Positions 18,514 to 28,045 of a DNA stretch of 64,000 bases are shown one piece after another. A program made the translations under genes and the position numbers. Position 1 is the first letter of the stretch. Every line of letters begins with the position of its first letter. The DNA lies in the NCBI GenBank assembly GCA_903838705.1, contig CAILZL010000004.1:157152-221151 (forward strand). Reading direction: 5' to 3'. The stretch is from an uncultured Pseudomonadota bacterium. Lineage in GTDB: Bacteria; Pseudomonadota; Gammaproteobacteria; Steroidobacterales; Steroidobacteraceae. The notes under the pieces were generated by a model. That model was given only the letters and a program-made list of their open reading frames with translations, ran no database searches and was not told the origin of the DNA.

Positions 18514-20207
18514 CCCTCCGCTGCCCGGCCCTTCTGCGGGAACAATCCGCGCGGCCGACGCTGAATAAACAGAATGAGGAAGATGAGCACGAATATCTTT
18601 GCCAGCACTGCACCGGCATACGGTTCAAGCAACTTGTTCACCACACCGAGCGACATGCCGCTGATCAGCGTTCCCCACAAATTCCCGACACCGCCGAACA
18701 CCACGACCATGAAGGAATCAACGATGTATTGCTGACCAAGATTAGGGCCTACATTGGTCAGCTGGCTAAGTGCCACACCTGCCACACCTGCAATACCTGA
18801 ACCCAGACCAAAGGTCATCGCATCAACCCAGGCGGTACGAATACCCATCGCCCTGGCCATGGCCCGGTTCTGAGCCACCGCTCTGACATTCAAGCCCAGT
18901 GTGGTTCGCTTCAGCACCAGCAACAACGCCACAAACGCCAGCGCCGTAAACAGCACCACATACAGCCTGTTATAAGTCAGCGCGAACGCTTCATTGAGCT
19001 GCAATGAACCGGACATCCAGTCAGGGGTCTGGACCGGTCGGTTGTTGGCGGTAAAAACATCTCTGACTATCTGCTGCAGGATAAGACTGACGCCAAATGT
19101 AGCCAGCAAGGTTTCCAGAGGCCGTCCGTATAAAAATCTTACAAGTCCACGCTCAATCAGCACTCCGACCAGTCCCGACACCATGAAGGCAGCGGGAATC
19201 GCCACAAGCACTGATATACCGATATGATCCGGCATCAACAGCTGTATAACGTAAGTGGTATAGGCACCGAGCATCATCAGCTCGCCATGCGCCATATTGA
19301 TGACCCCCATCACCCCGAATGTAATTGCCAGCCCGATCGCGGAAAGCACCAGCACCGAGCCCAGGCTGATACCAAAAAAGACCGTTTCACCTGCGCCATA
19401 CAGGCTGCGCATACTCTCCATGTGTGTCACCAGCTTGAGAGCAGCAGCGCGCACCTCAACATCCAGTTCGCTATAGCCGCCACTCTCATCAGGTGTTACC
19501 AGCTGCTTCAGGCGGTTGTACACATCAGGATTCATGCTTCCCTGCAAGGTTTCAATCGCAGCCAGTCGTGTCTTTGCTTCACTGCTGTCCAGATCGACCA
19601 ATGCGAGACCGATACTAATAGACTCTTTTATTTTCGGATCAGTTTCCCTGCCCAGCTGTGCACGCAGTGCCGCAGCTGAAGCCTCGTCAAGTGAACGCAG
19701 CATCTCGGTCACTGCTGCCGCACGCTTTTCAGCCAGTTCACTACTTAAATCGAATTGAGCCACTGCAGCACGCAGCGCCTTGCGCAGTGAATTGTTCGTA
19801 CCAATTTTTTCAAACCCTTCAACCGGCTCGCTACCCGCAGCCTGAAGAGTGATTGCATCAACAAGCTTAAGACCATCCTCAGCTTCTGTACCGATGAACA
19901 CTTTGCCATCAGCTGTTCGTGAATACAGACTATCTTCAAGAAACGCTGTCAGCACCGAACGGGCAGCGGGTGTCTGCAACTTCAGAAGCTTCAGTACGAT
20001 TTCGCTTTTATCGCTGTAGGTTGCAGCAGGTAACTGCATGACGAGCGCATCATATCCCTCTGCCATTGCACTGCTGGCAGAACTGGCAGTTGCTTCACTG
20101 CTATCAGCAACTTCCTGAGCCTGAACAGAAACAGCAAGAAATGAAAAGCAGATACAGGCAATCAGGTTCAGCCAGCTTCGGATGTCGCGCCCCGTTGAAA
20201 GAAGCAT
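18510..20207 (-). CDS. urtB: Urea ABC transporter permease UrtB with periplasmic helical extension
   Basis: LivH-type permease. At 565 residues it is much longer than a LivH: a signal peptide (ending SVQAQ, about residue 31), then about 230 residues of helical, HEAT-like sequence, then the permease domain (from about 275) with GVMGVINMAHGELMMLGAY, the RALRxx-like RAVAQNRAMARAMGI loop and LGSGIAGVAGV. This extended architecture is known for proteobacterial UrtB. The start is supported by AAAGGA 5 bases upstream of ATG 20207. Confidence 0.95.
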   Translation of the reverse strand: MLLSTGRDIRSWLNLIACICFSFLAVSVQAQEVADSSEATASSASSAMAEGYDALVMQLPAATYSDKSEIVLKLLKLQTPAARSVLTAFLEDSLYSRTADGKVFIGTEAEDGLKLVDAITLQAAGSEPVEGFEKIGTNNSLRKALRAAVAQFDLSSELAEKRAAAVTEMLRSLDEASAAALRAQLGRETDPKIKESISIGLALVDLDSSEAKTRLAAIETLQGSMNPDVYNRLKQLVTPDESGGYSELDVEVRAAALKLVTHMESMRSLYGAGETVFFGISLGSVLVLSAIGLAITFGVMGVINMAHGELMMLGAYTTYVIQLLMPDHIGISVLVAIPAAFMVSGLVGVLIERGLVRFLYGRPLETLLATFGVSLILQQIVRDVFTANNRPVQTPDWMSGSLQLNEAFALTYNRLYVVLFTALAFVALLLVLKRTTLGLNVRAVAQNRAMARAMGIRTAWVDAMTFGLGSGIAGVAGVALSQLTNVGPNLGQQYIVDSFMVVVFGGVGNLWGTLISGMSLGVVNKLLEPYAGAVLAKIFVLIFLILFIQRRPRGLFPQKGRAAEG

Positions 20208-20245
20208 GTATGTCCTTTCGTATAGTTTAATCAGTTGGATTGGAC

Positions 20246-20263
20246 CGCCTCATCCATGAGGCG
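20246..20263 (-). terminator. Intercistronic hairpin between urtA and urtB
   Basis: Perfect inverted repeat CGCCTCA-TGGA-TGAGGCG on the minus strand, in the 92-bp gap after urtA. No T-run follows, so it is better read as an mRNA-stabilising or attenuating hairpin that lets the binding protein be made in excess over the permease than as a full terminator. Confidence 0.5.
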
Positions 20264-20299
20264 TTAATCTCGATTTACAAGTCAGATCATCAATATGAA

Positions 20300-21586
20300 T
20301 TACTTGTAGTTCTGGCCACTGCACACCTTGGTGACAGTGTTGTAGTTACCACACTTCAGCTTCACCCAGTCCGCTTCGATGACCTTGCTTTCAGGCAGAT
20401 AGTCAGTCCATGCATCACCCGCCACCAGACCCGGAGTTTTCCACACAACATTGAACTGACCATCGGCGCGAACTTCACCAATCAGAACCGGCTTGGTCAG
20501 ATGGTGATTAGGCAACATCTTTGCCACGCCACCGGTCAGATTGGGGGCTTCAATGCCGGGCATGGCATCGATCACTTTAGTGGTATCAGTAGTCTTGGCC
20601 TTTTCAACTGCTTTAACCCACATCTGGAAACCGATTACTGTCGCCTCCATCGGGTCATTGAAAGTACGCTTCGGATTCTTGGTGAATGCCTGCCACTTGG
20701 CGATCCACTCCTTGTTGATCGGTGCATTGACGCTCTGGAAATAATTCCATGCTGCCAGGTGTCCAACCAGTGGCTTGGTGTCGATACCAGCCAACTCTTC
20801 TTCACCAACCGAGAACGCTACGACCGGAATGTCTTCAGCAGAAATCTTCTGATTACCCAGTTCCTTGTAGAAAGGTACATTGGCATCACCATTGATGGTG
20901 GAGACGACAGCGGTTTTCTTACCAGCCGAACCGAATTTCTTGATATCAGAAACAATACCCTGCCAGTCGGAATGACCGAATGGGGTGTAGTTGATCATGA
21001 TATCGGCCTGAGCCACGCCCTTTGACTTCAAATAGGCTTCAAGGATCTTGTTGGTAGTACGCGGATACACATAGTCGGTACCAGCGAGCACCCAGCGCTT
21101 CACACCTACTTCTTTCATCAGATAATCCACAGCTGGAATAGCCTGCTGATTAGGAGCAGCGCCGGTGTAAAACACGTTCTTGGAAGATTCTTCACCTTCG
21201 TACTGCACCGGATAGAACAGTATGCCGTTGTTCTTTTCGAACACAGGCAGGACTGACTTGCGCGATACCGAAGTCCAGCAACCGAAGGTCACAGCCACTT
21301 TGTCCTTCACCAGAAGTTGCTCAGCTTTTTCCGCAAACAGCGGCCAGTTTGATGCTGGATCGACCACCACCGCTTCGAGCTTCTTGCCCAGCACACCTCC
21401 TTTCTTGTTTTGCTCATCAATCATCATGAGCACGGTGTCTTTCAGGGTGGTTTCACTGATGGCCATGGTGCCGGACAGCGAGTGCAACACACCCACCTTG
21501 ATTGTGTCGGCTGCCTGGGCCAGTGTGGCTGAAACCATACTGGCAACCAGCGTCAACACTGGTATCAATTTGCTATGTTTATTCAT
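20300..21586 (-). CDS. urtA: Urea ABC transporter substrate-binding protein UrtA
   Basis: Periplasmic urea receptor of the Urt importer. The 428 residues begin with a Sec signal peptide (cleavage after AQAA, about residue 26) followed by TIKVGVLHSLSGTMAISE, FYPVQYEGEESSKNVFYTGA and the C-terminal CNYNTVTK-like tail with two cysteines, all typical of UrtA. It begins only 38 bp after the porin stop, so it shares that transcript. Confidence 0.96.
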   Translation of the reverse strand: MNKHSKLIPVLTLVASMVSATLAQAADTIKVGVLHSLSGTMAISETTLKDTVLMMIDEQNKKGGVLGKKLEAVVVDPASNWPLFAEKAEQLLVKDKVAVTFGCWTSVSRKSVLPVFEKNNGILFYPVQYEGEESSKNVFYTGAAPNQQAIPAVDYLMKEVGVKRWVLAGTDYVYPRTTNKILEAYLKSKGVAQADIMINYTPFGHSDWQGIVSDIKKFGSAGKKTAVVSTINGDANVPFYKELGNQKISAEDIPVVAFSVGEEELAGIDTKPLVGHLAAWNYFQSVNAPINKEWIAKWQAFTKNPKRTFNDPMEATVIGFQMWVKAVEKAKTTDTTKVIDAMPGIEAPNLTGGVAKMLPNHHLTKPVLIGEVRADGQFNVVWKTPGLVAGDAWTDYLPESKVIEADWVKLKCGNYNTVTKVCSGQNYK

Positions 21587-21624
21587 TACACTAACCTCGT
21601 AAATAAAGTATATAAAGGTGTGAG

Positions 21625-22653
21625 TTACATCTGGATCTGCAGGCCGAGACCATATTTAGTTGAATCTGCGCCCACGTCCTTATCCGACTTGATATAGAAG
21701 GCACTGACGCGAGCATTGAATTGCTTGAGGATGTAATTCAGATCAAACTCATTAGTGGTCCATTTGTCAGATGGCGTAAAGTCAGTTGCTGCATGCTTCG
21801 CCAGAACCTGGAACTTCCCAGCTCCAACCTTGACTGGGAACAAATAGGCTGCAAGTACGTAGTAGCCATCACTTTTCGTACCAGTGTAGCCACCTGAAAA
21901 ACCTTCATACTTGGCGTACTCCCCTTCCAATGTCACCACACCTGCATTAGGGAGCTTTTTCTCCATCAAGGCATCAAACGAATAGGACGTATCACTACCA
22001 ATTACATTGGTAGAAAGCCCAAATGCGAGCAAATCCTTATCACCGTAATACGTACCATTGAGGTAATAACCACCCTCTGGATCCCAGAGATCTATCTGAG
22101 CACGCGCCGCATACATTGCCTCTTTACCAGATGCAGGCGCAGGACCGGTTGTGGAAGGCACATCAAACACACCCGCTGACAGTTTCAGCTTATCGAACTG
22201 ACCCCAGTAGGCCACACCATCACTGCGGCCCGTAGTCACAAAGGCATAACCATCCTGTACACCGTCGTTGTAGACACCCCAATGACTTGCGTAATAGGGT
22301 CCGTACAAATTCGCACGATCTGTTGGTGCCAGGAAGCGACCCGCCCAGATATTGAACTGATCGGAAAATGCAATCTGGGCAACTGCGTCGATTGGCTTGA
22401 TCTGTTCGCCGTCGTACTCAGTATTGAACATGAATCCAATCTGGTCACTTGCCTTGCCACTGAGATAAATACGAGCACTGTTCAGGCTAAAGTCAGTACC
22501 TGCATCTTTGTCGCTGACAAGACTGGTTCGCACGCCAGCGCCAACAGAAACATCAGCAGCTGAAGCTTGATAGAAAGGAGTGGCGACTGAAATAAGGCCC
22601 AGCATGGCAGCAATTTTGCTGATGCCAGATCGAATGTTGCGATGTTGCTGCAT
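21625..22653 (-). CDS. Outer-membrane porin (OprP-like) linked to urea uptake
   Basis: Predicted beta-barrel pore. From ATG 22653 (GGG 8 bases upstream) it is 342 residues: signal peptide ending QASAA, then beta-rich text with NSARIYLSGKASDQIGFMFN and VAQIAFSDQFNIWAGRFLAP, as in the phosphate-selective OprO/OprP family, and a C-terminal aromatic/hydrophobic strand (YGLGLQIQM). It is the promoter-proximal gene of the urt operon, so I infer that it passes urea (or nickel) across the outer membrane; the family name alone does not give the substrate. Confidence 0.85.
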   Translation of the reverse strand: MQQHRNIRSGISKIAAMLGLISVATPFYQASAADVSVGAGVRTSLVSDKDAGTDFSLNSARIYLSGKASDQIGFMFNTEYDGEQIKPIDAVAQIAFSDQFNIWAGRFLAPTDRANLYGPYYASHWGVYNDGVQDGYAFVTTGRSDGVAYWGQFDKLKLSAGVFDVPSTTGPAPASGKEAMYAARAQIDLWDPEGGYYLNGTYYGDKDLLAFGLSTNVIGSDTSYSFDALMEKKLPNAGVVTLEGEYAKYEGFSGGYTGTKSDGYYVLAAYLFPVKVGAGKFQVLAKHAATDFTPSDKWTTNEFDLNYILKQFNARVSAFYIKSDKDVGADSTKYGLGLQIQM

Positions 22654-22725
22654 AGGATTACCCTTTATGAGGAGTGAGCGAGAATTGAGGGAAGCAATGC
22701 GAAAACTTCTCTTCACTACACACAA

Positions 22726-22741
22726 TGCAATCCATGTGCCA
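22726..22741 (-). promoter_or_regulatory. Sigma-54 promoter for porin-urtABCDE
   Basis: On the minus strand TGGCACATGGATTGCA: a complete match to TGGCAC-N5-TTGCW with the GG-GC spacing of ten. It lies about 73 bp before the porin ATG. With urea transport and urease downstream, activation by NtrC under nitrogen limitation is the likely control. Confidence 0.82.
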
Positions 22742-22956
22742 GCACAGCTAACACCAGTCAGAGCATAGATATGGCAAGGAATCTCAGAGTTTTATTTAGC
22801 AGCTCGCCGATCATCCATGCATCCATTGTCTCGATTTGAAGCATCCATTCTGGTGCAGTGCACAATTAACAGGCCATTCAACGCAGCAGCCACTCTGTAA
22901 ATTCTGACTGATGCTGCAAGACATGCAGCCTGTGATTTTATATATCAGGCAGACGA
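22742..22956. other. Upstream region of the urea operon
   Basis: Non-coding spacer between the sigma-54 promoter and the end of the molybdenum hydroxylase gene. A GTGCA-rich element (TGGTGCAGTGCAC, 22851-22863) lies about 115 bp upstream of the -24 box, where an NtrC enhancer would be expected. It does not show the usual spacing of GCAC/GTGC half sites, so it is only a candidate. Confidence 0.35.
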
Positions 22957-25134
22957 CTACGCCTGCTTCAGATCATGATTTTTCACAGGCAGTGAGCGGA
23001 TTCGCTTGCCTGTTGCCGCAAAGAGGGCATTGCACAGAGCGGGGGCGAGCGGTGACAGTGGCGGCTCACCGAAACCACCCCAGGCTGTGCCGCCGGTGGG
23101 TACCAGCACCGACTCGACCTTGGGTATCCTGTTGATACGCAGCATCTGATAGTCATAGAAGTTGGATTGCTCAACCCGCCCGTTCTTTATTGTAATTTCA
23201 CCCAGCAACGCTGCTGTCAGCCCGTAGACCACATTACTTTCTATCTGCGCCTTTGCCGAATCGGGATTGACCACATAACCGGAATCAACTGCAACCACAA
23301 CGCGCTTAACGTCAATTTCACCAGCATCTGATACTGATAGCTCTATTACCGCAGCCGCGTAGCTGCCATAGGAATCCTGTACAGCGATGCCGCGATGCAC
23401 ACCTGCCGGCAAGGGAGAATTCCACCCCGCCGCTCTGGCGGCAGCTTCCATGACCAGCAGATTTCGATCACCGGCTTTCAGTATGACACGCCGAAATTCC
23501 ACCGGGTCCTTGTTCGTTGCATGAGCCATTTCATCAATGAAACATTCACGCGCAAAAGGGTTTTGTGAATGTGCCACTGCACGCCAGAAGGTCACCGGAA
23601 CATGCGGCTGTTTCAGAGAGTAATCCACCTGCGTGTTCGGCACGGTATAAGGCATGTCGATGAATCCACCCAGCGCGTTGGTGTCAATGCCGTTACGTAC
23701 ACGGTCAGGCTGGAAGGAGAGCATGATGCTGGGCGCAGCAATCCGGCTATGCCACGCGGTGATATTACCCGCTGCATCAAGTCCGGCCTTCATCCGGTAC
23801 AACGATACAGGCCGGTAAGCCCCCTGCTTGATGTCTTCTTCACGAGACCAGGTGAGCTTTACCGGCACATCCAGTCTGGTATTCACCTGCCGGGCAACCA
23901 GCACCGCGAGCTTCACAAAGTCCTGCACCACACCGCGCCGGCCAAAGCCGCCACCCAGATGCATCTTGTGAAACTCCACATTGATCTCGGGAACACCTAA
24001 AGCCTTCGCTGCTTCAGTCACTGTGCCTTCAGCATTCTGAGTCGGCGCCCATACTTCGACCTTGTCGCCCTTCACCCATGCTGTGCAATTCTGCGGTTCC
24101 ATGGTCGCGTGATTGAGATAGGGCGTGAAGTACTCAGCCTCCATCACTCTGGCAGCGCCACTCAGGGCAGTTGCTGCATCACCTGTTTTCTTAGCATTCG
24201 GGATCGCGGGATCATCCAGTCCGGCACTCAACAGCGCCATGATGGAATCTGAACTGACATTGCTGTTGCCCGCTTCGTCCCATTCCACTTTCACGGTCTT
24301 CAATGCCTGATTGGCGCGCCACCAGTTATCGGCAACCACCGCCACTGCATTCTCAAGCCGGACGATCTGTTTCACACCGCGGATCTTCTCAGCGGCAGCT
24401 GAATCTACCGACCTGACCTTGCCGCCAAACACCGGACTCTGCATCACCGAAGCATGCAACATGCCGGGAAGCGTGACGTCAATGCCATAAACCTGCTTGC
24501 CCGTCACTTTGTCTGGAATGTCGAAACGCTTTCTGGCTGTTCCAAGCAGCTTCCAGTCTTTCGGATCTTTCAGCTTCACATCTTTAGGTGCATCCAGTCT
24601 GGCTGCCGCATCGGCCACCTTGCCGAACGTAGTACTGCGCCGGGATGCGGCATGTGTGATGACACCATTCTCGGCCACACACTCACTGGCAGCTACATTC
24701 CACTGCTGTGCTGCAGCATTGATTAACATCGTGCGCGCAGTGGCGCCGGCTCTGCGCAATATTTCGTGAGAGGTACGGATGGATGAACTGCCGCCGGTAC
24801 TCATGCTGCCCCAGACACGATTACGCTTCATCTGCTCGGTGGTGCTGGCATATTCGGCGCTGACATTTTTCCAGTCACATTGCAGCTCTTCAGCCACCAG
24901 CATAGGCAGTCCGGTAAAGCTGCCCTGCCCCATCTCGGAACGGGCTATACGGACGACGACACGCTCATCTGGATATATCAATATCCAAGCCGTGACCTCC
25001 TGTCCGGCCGCCACGCCTCTGGACTGTGCCAGAGAATTCGCAGGCAAAGTGAACTCGATGGCAAGACCACCGCCGATGGCAGCAGAAGCCTTGAGAAAAC
25101 TACGACGGGAAGCTGAAGTGACCACGGTATCCAT
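22957..25134 (-). CDS. Molybdenum hydroxylase large subunit, IorB-like
   Basis: Xanthine-oxidase-family catalytic subunit, closest in layout to the isoquinoline 1-oxidoreductase beta subunit. The 725 residues open with a twin-arginine signal (SRRSFLKASAAIGGG), so it acts in the periplasm. Motifs include the molybdopterin-binding segments HLGGGFGRRG, WRAVAHSQNPFARECFIDE and GGTAWGGFGEPPLSPLAPAL, the last with the Gly-Glu of the active site. The small [2Fe-2S] subunit is immediately upstream. No cytochrome c subunit is adjacent. The substrate is not defined by sequence; aldehydes or N-heterocycles are typical. Confidence 0.9.
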   Translation of the reverse strand: MDTVVTSASRRSFLKASAAIGGGLAIEFTLPANSLAQSRGVAAGQEVTAWILIYPDERVVVRIARSEMGQGSFTGLPMLVAEELQCDWKNVSAEYASTTEQMKRNRVWGSMSTGGSSSIRTSHEILRRAGATARTMLINAAAQQWNVAASECVAENGVITHAASRRSTTFGKVADAAARLDAPKDVKLKDPKDWKLLGTARKRFDIPDKVTGKQVYGIDVTLPGMLHASVMQSPVFGGKVRSVDSAAAEKIRGVKQIVRLENAVAVVADNWWRANQALKTVKVEWDEAGNSNVSSDSIMALLSAGLDDPAIPNAKKTGDAATALSGAARVMEAEYFTPYLNHATMEPQNCTAWVKGDKVEVWAPTQNAEGTVTEAAKALGVPEINVEFHKMHLGGGFGRRGVVQDFVKLAVLVARQVNTRLDVPVKLTWSREEDIKQGAYRPVSLYRMKAGLDAAGNITAWHSRIAAPSIMLSFQPDRVRNGIDTNALGGFIDMPYTVPNTQVDYSLKQPHVPVTFWRAVAHSQNPFARECFIDEMAHATNKDPVEFRRVILKAGDRNLLVMEAAARAAGWNSPLPAGVHRGIAVQDSYGSYAAAVIELSVSDAGEIDVKRVVVAVDSGYVVNPDSAKAQIESNVVYGLTAALLGEITIKNGRVEQSNFYDYQMLRINRIPKVESVLVPTGGTAWGGFGEPPLSPLAPALCNALFAATGKRIRSLPVKNHDLKQA

Positions 25135-25142
25135 AAGTCCTC

Positions 25143-25589
25143 CTATGCTTTAGCAGCTGCATGGATCGCAGCGCGAATACGTACATAGGTCCCACACCGG
25201 CAGATATTGGTCATGGCCAGATCAATATCCGCATCTGTCGGGTTCGGCTTTCTTTCCAGCAGATTAACCGCCGCCATGATCATGCCCGACTGACAATAGC
25301 CACATTGCGGTACTTCGTGCTCTATCCACGCCTTCTGTACCTTGTGCAATCCATTTTGCGAGAGGCCTTCGATGGTGGTAATTTTTTTGCCCTCGATGGC
25401 CGCAACCGGCACAGAGCAGGAGCGCATCGCTTCACCATTCACATGCACGGTGCAGGCACCACACTGCGCAACACCACAGCCATATTTTGTACCCGTCATT
25501 CCCAGAACATCACGTAACACCCAGAGCAGGGGCATTTCCGGTTCGACATCAACCTGATGGGTTTTGCCGTTGATATTCAGCTTGATCAT
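25143..25589 (-). CDS. [2Fe-2S] subunit of molybdenum hydroxylase, IorA-like
   Basis: Electron-transfer partner of the downstream catalytic subunit. The 148 residues contain both iron-sulfur motifs: the plant-type CGVAQCGAC...C (about residues 38-59) and the C-terminal CGYCQSG...CRCGTY (about 97-135). It has no signal peptide, so it would be exported in complex with the Tat-signal partner. Starts are separated by 8 bp from the large subunit gene. Confidence 0.94.
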   Translation of the reverse strand: MIKLNINGKTHQVDVEPEMPLLWVLRDVLGMTGTKYGCGVAQCGACTVHVNGEAMRSCSVPVAAIEGKKITTIEGLSQNGLHKVQKAWIEHEVPQCGYCQSGMIMAAVNLLERKPNPTDADIDLAMTNICRCGTYVRIRAAIHAAAKA

Positions 25590-25761
25590 GATGACTGCTC
25601 CAGTGATGAAGACAATTCTGGATTGTTATTGACCGGGAAACACAACCCGCAGAATGCACCAAATTTCTGACAGCGGCTATCACCCGATATGACAATAGAA
25701 ACGGGAGAATGTGAAGATCCACTAACAGCATTATCCGCCCATACAGGTAGAATCAACCCCC

Positions 25762-26799
25762 ATGCGTACAAAAATTAACACTTGGCTAGTCTTGGCAGCA
25801 CTGCTGGCAGCAGCCGCAGGCGGCTACTTCATCTGGCACAGCAAACCCCTTGAACTGCAAACCACACAGCTCAAACGCGGTGCCGCCATCAAGGCCGTGT
25901 ATGCAACCGGCGTGGTCGAACCCACCGTCAATGTTCCGATTGCGCCACGCGTTGCCGGCAAACTGACCGAATTACTCGTAGATGAAGGCAGCCGGGTGCA
26001 CAAGGGACAGGCCATGGCCAGACTGGAAGACGCCAATCTTCAGCACGGTATCGAACAGCTTGCAGCGCAGGAGCTCTATGCCAGACAGGCACTGGACCGT
26101 CAGGAAAATATTGTTGCGCAGGGGCTGGGCGCCAAGGCAGATCGCGACAAGGCCTATGCTGAGTGGAAGGCGGCCAAAGCGGCTACCGACAAGGCGCGCG
26201 AAGAACGCTCTTTCATGGTGTTGCGCTCTCCCAGTGAAGGCATCGTGATGCGCCGTGACGGCGAAGTAGGTCAATACATCGCCATCAATCAGACGGTCTT
26301 TTATGTAGCAGTTGAAGGCAGTCTGCGTGTCTCTGCCGATGTCGATGAAGAAGACATTCCACTGGTGATGAAGGGACAACGCGTTCTGATTCGAGCTGAT
26401 GCCTTTCCTGCCCAGGTACAGAAAGGACAGGTACAGGAAGTGACACCGCGCGGCGATACCAACACCCGCAGCTATCGGGTACGCATCAGCCTTGCAGCAG
26501 ATACCCCGTTGCGCGTGGGCATGACCACCGATACCAACATCATCATTGAAACGCATGACAATGTCTGGCTGTTGCCAGCAAGCGCAGTGAACAATGGCAA
26601 GATCTGGCTGGTGCGCAGCGGTAAAGCCGTTCAGACCGAAGTCAAATCCGGAATCAACGGTGACCGTGAAGTAGAGATTCTGGAAGGCATCGGGCCGGAT
26701 GATGTGGTGATACTCACACCACCGGCAAGCCTCAAGGACGGTCAGCGCGTTACGCCTGCCAGTGCAGCCAGCGCGAGCAGCAGCACGGCAACGAAGTAA
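25762..26799 (+). CDS. Efflux periplasmic adaptor (HlyD/MacA family)
   Basis: Membrane-fusion protein of an ABC efflux system. The 345 residues have one N-terminal membrane anchor (about 8-26), a lipoyl-like/barrel-sandwich domain (PRVAGKLTELLVDEGSRVHKG region), a short coiled hairpin rich in Ala/Glu/Lys (about 100-150), beta-barrel and membrane-proximal domains, and a low-complexity Ala/Ser tail. The permease and ATPase genes follow directly. Confidence 0.9.
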   Translation: MRTKINTWLVLAALLAAAAGGYFIWHSKPLELQTTQLKRGAAIKAVYATGVVEPTVNVPIAPRVAGKLTELLVDEGSRVHKGQAMARLEDANLQHGIEQLAAQELYARQALDRQENIVAQGLGAKADRDKAYAEWKAAKAATDKAREERSFMVLRSPSEGIVMRRDGEVGQYIAINQTVFYVAVEGSLRVSADVDEEDIPLVMKGQRVLIRADAFPAQVQKGQVQEVTPRGDTNTRSYRVRISLAADTPLRVGMTTDTNIIIETHDNVWLLPASAVNNGKIWLVRSGKAVQTEVKSGINGDREVEILEGIGPDDVVILTPPASLKDGQRVTPASAASASSSTATK

Positions 26800-26800
26800 C

Positions 26801-28045
26801 ATGCGTCTGCAACTTGGCATCGCCGTCACCCACCTTCTGGCACGCAAGCGTCAGACGCTGGTGTCGCTGTCAGGCATTGTGCTGGGCACCGCATTCTTTC
26901 TCGCTGTATCTGCCCTGATGCAGGGATCAGAAAATGACTTCATCAAACGATTGGTGGATAACAGTCCACACATCACCGTGTCGGATGAATATCGCGGCGC
27001 AGATACTCAACCCGCAGCGATGCAATGGCCGGATGCCGCAGTGGAAATCCGCAGCATCAAGCCACAGACAGAAGTACGTGGCATCCGGGGTCATCAGGAG
27101 AAACTGGCCTTCATTGAATCCATCCCCGGCCTGCGTGTAGCACCCGCACTCACCGGCTCGGTAGTGCTGACCTTTGCTGGCCGCGTTCAAGGTGTTTCGC
27201 TCACCGGACTGATTCCAGCCAGCATGCGCAGTGTTTCCACTATCGAAGAAAAAATGATTGAAGGCTCACTGGATGCACTTAATGCCAATCCGAACGGCAT
27301 CATTGTCGGCATCGGACTCATCAACAAGTTCAAGCTGGCCATGGGTCGCAATGTCACTGTCACCACTTCGGATGGAGTGGTGCGCAGCATGAAAATAGTC
27401 GGGATATTCCGCACCGGCACTGCCAACTACGACGAAGTGCAGACCTACGCGTTGCTGAAAAAGGTTCAGTCATTGCTGAACCGCCCTAACCGCGTCAATC
27501 GCTTTGTCATCCAGTTGAATGATCCATACCAGGCACGCAACGTGGCGACCCTGATTGAACAGCGCATAGGCTACAAGTCCATGTCCTGGCTGGAAGCATC
27601 CGAAGACATCATGAACCTGCTCACCGTGCGCAACATCATCATGTACAGCGTGGTGACCGCCATTCTGGTAGTCGCCGCATTCGGGATCTACAACACCATT
27701 TCAACTATTGTGATGGAAAAAACCCGCGACATCGCCATCATGAAATCAATGGGGTTTCATGCTAGCGACATTCGCCTGATCTTCATCAGTGAAGGCGTGA
27801 TCGTGGGACTGATCGGCAGCCTGCTGGGAATTGCAGGTGGACTGGGACTGATGTGGATACTCGACCACATAACCATTTCCGTTCCATCTTTTGGCGGCCC
27901 CACCCACCTGCCCGTGTATCGGGGCAACAAACAGTTCGCCATTGCGTTCAGCTTTGCAATGCTTTCAGCGATTGCCGCATCGTACCTGCCAGCACGCAAG
28001 GGCGGCCGGGTACATCCGGTCGATATTCTTCGGGGTTCAATGTGA
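26801..28045 (+). CDS. ABC transporter permease (MacB/FtsX-type)
   Basis: Inner-membrane subunit with one N-terminal TM (about 17-38), a large periplasmic MacB-PCD-like domain (about 40-280) and three C-terminal TM segments (about 290-410), the standard FtsX-superfamily layout; 414 residues from ATG 26801. An in-frame longer start inside the upstream gene was rejected because homology begins at MRLQLGIAVTHLLARKRQT. It starts 1 bp after the adaptor stop. Confidence 0.92.
   Translation: MRLQLGIAVTHLLARKRQTLVSLSGIVLGTAFFLAVSALMQGSENDFIKRLVDNSPHITVSDEYRGADTQPAAMQWPDAAVEIRSIKPQTEVRGIRGHQEKLAFIESIPGLRVAPALTGSVVLTFAGRVQGVSLTGLIPASMRSVSTIEEKMIEGSLDALNANPNGIIVGIGLINKFKLAMGRNVTVTTSDGVVRSMKIVGIFRTGTANYDEVQTYALLKKVQSLLNRPNRVNRFVIQLNDPYQARNVATLIEQRIGYKSMSWLEASEDIMNLLTVRNIIMYSVVTAILVVAAFGIYNTISTIVMEKTRDIAIMKSMGFHASDIRLIFISEGVIVGLIGSLLGIAGGLGLMWILDHITISVPSFGGPTHLPVYRGNKQFAIAFSFAMLSAIAASYLPARKGGRVHPVDILRGSM

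Noticed and set aside
20240..21025. 261-codon plus-strand frame
   Set aside because: It lies antisense to urtA, whose minus-strand protein is clearly real; the frame is a by-product of codon usage.
22851..22863. GTGCA-rich repeat as NtrC enhancer
   Set aside because: Position fits, but half-site spacing does not match the known NtrC palindrome; kept only as a remark in the spacer entry.
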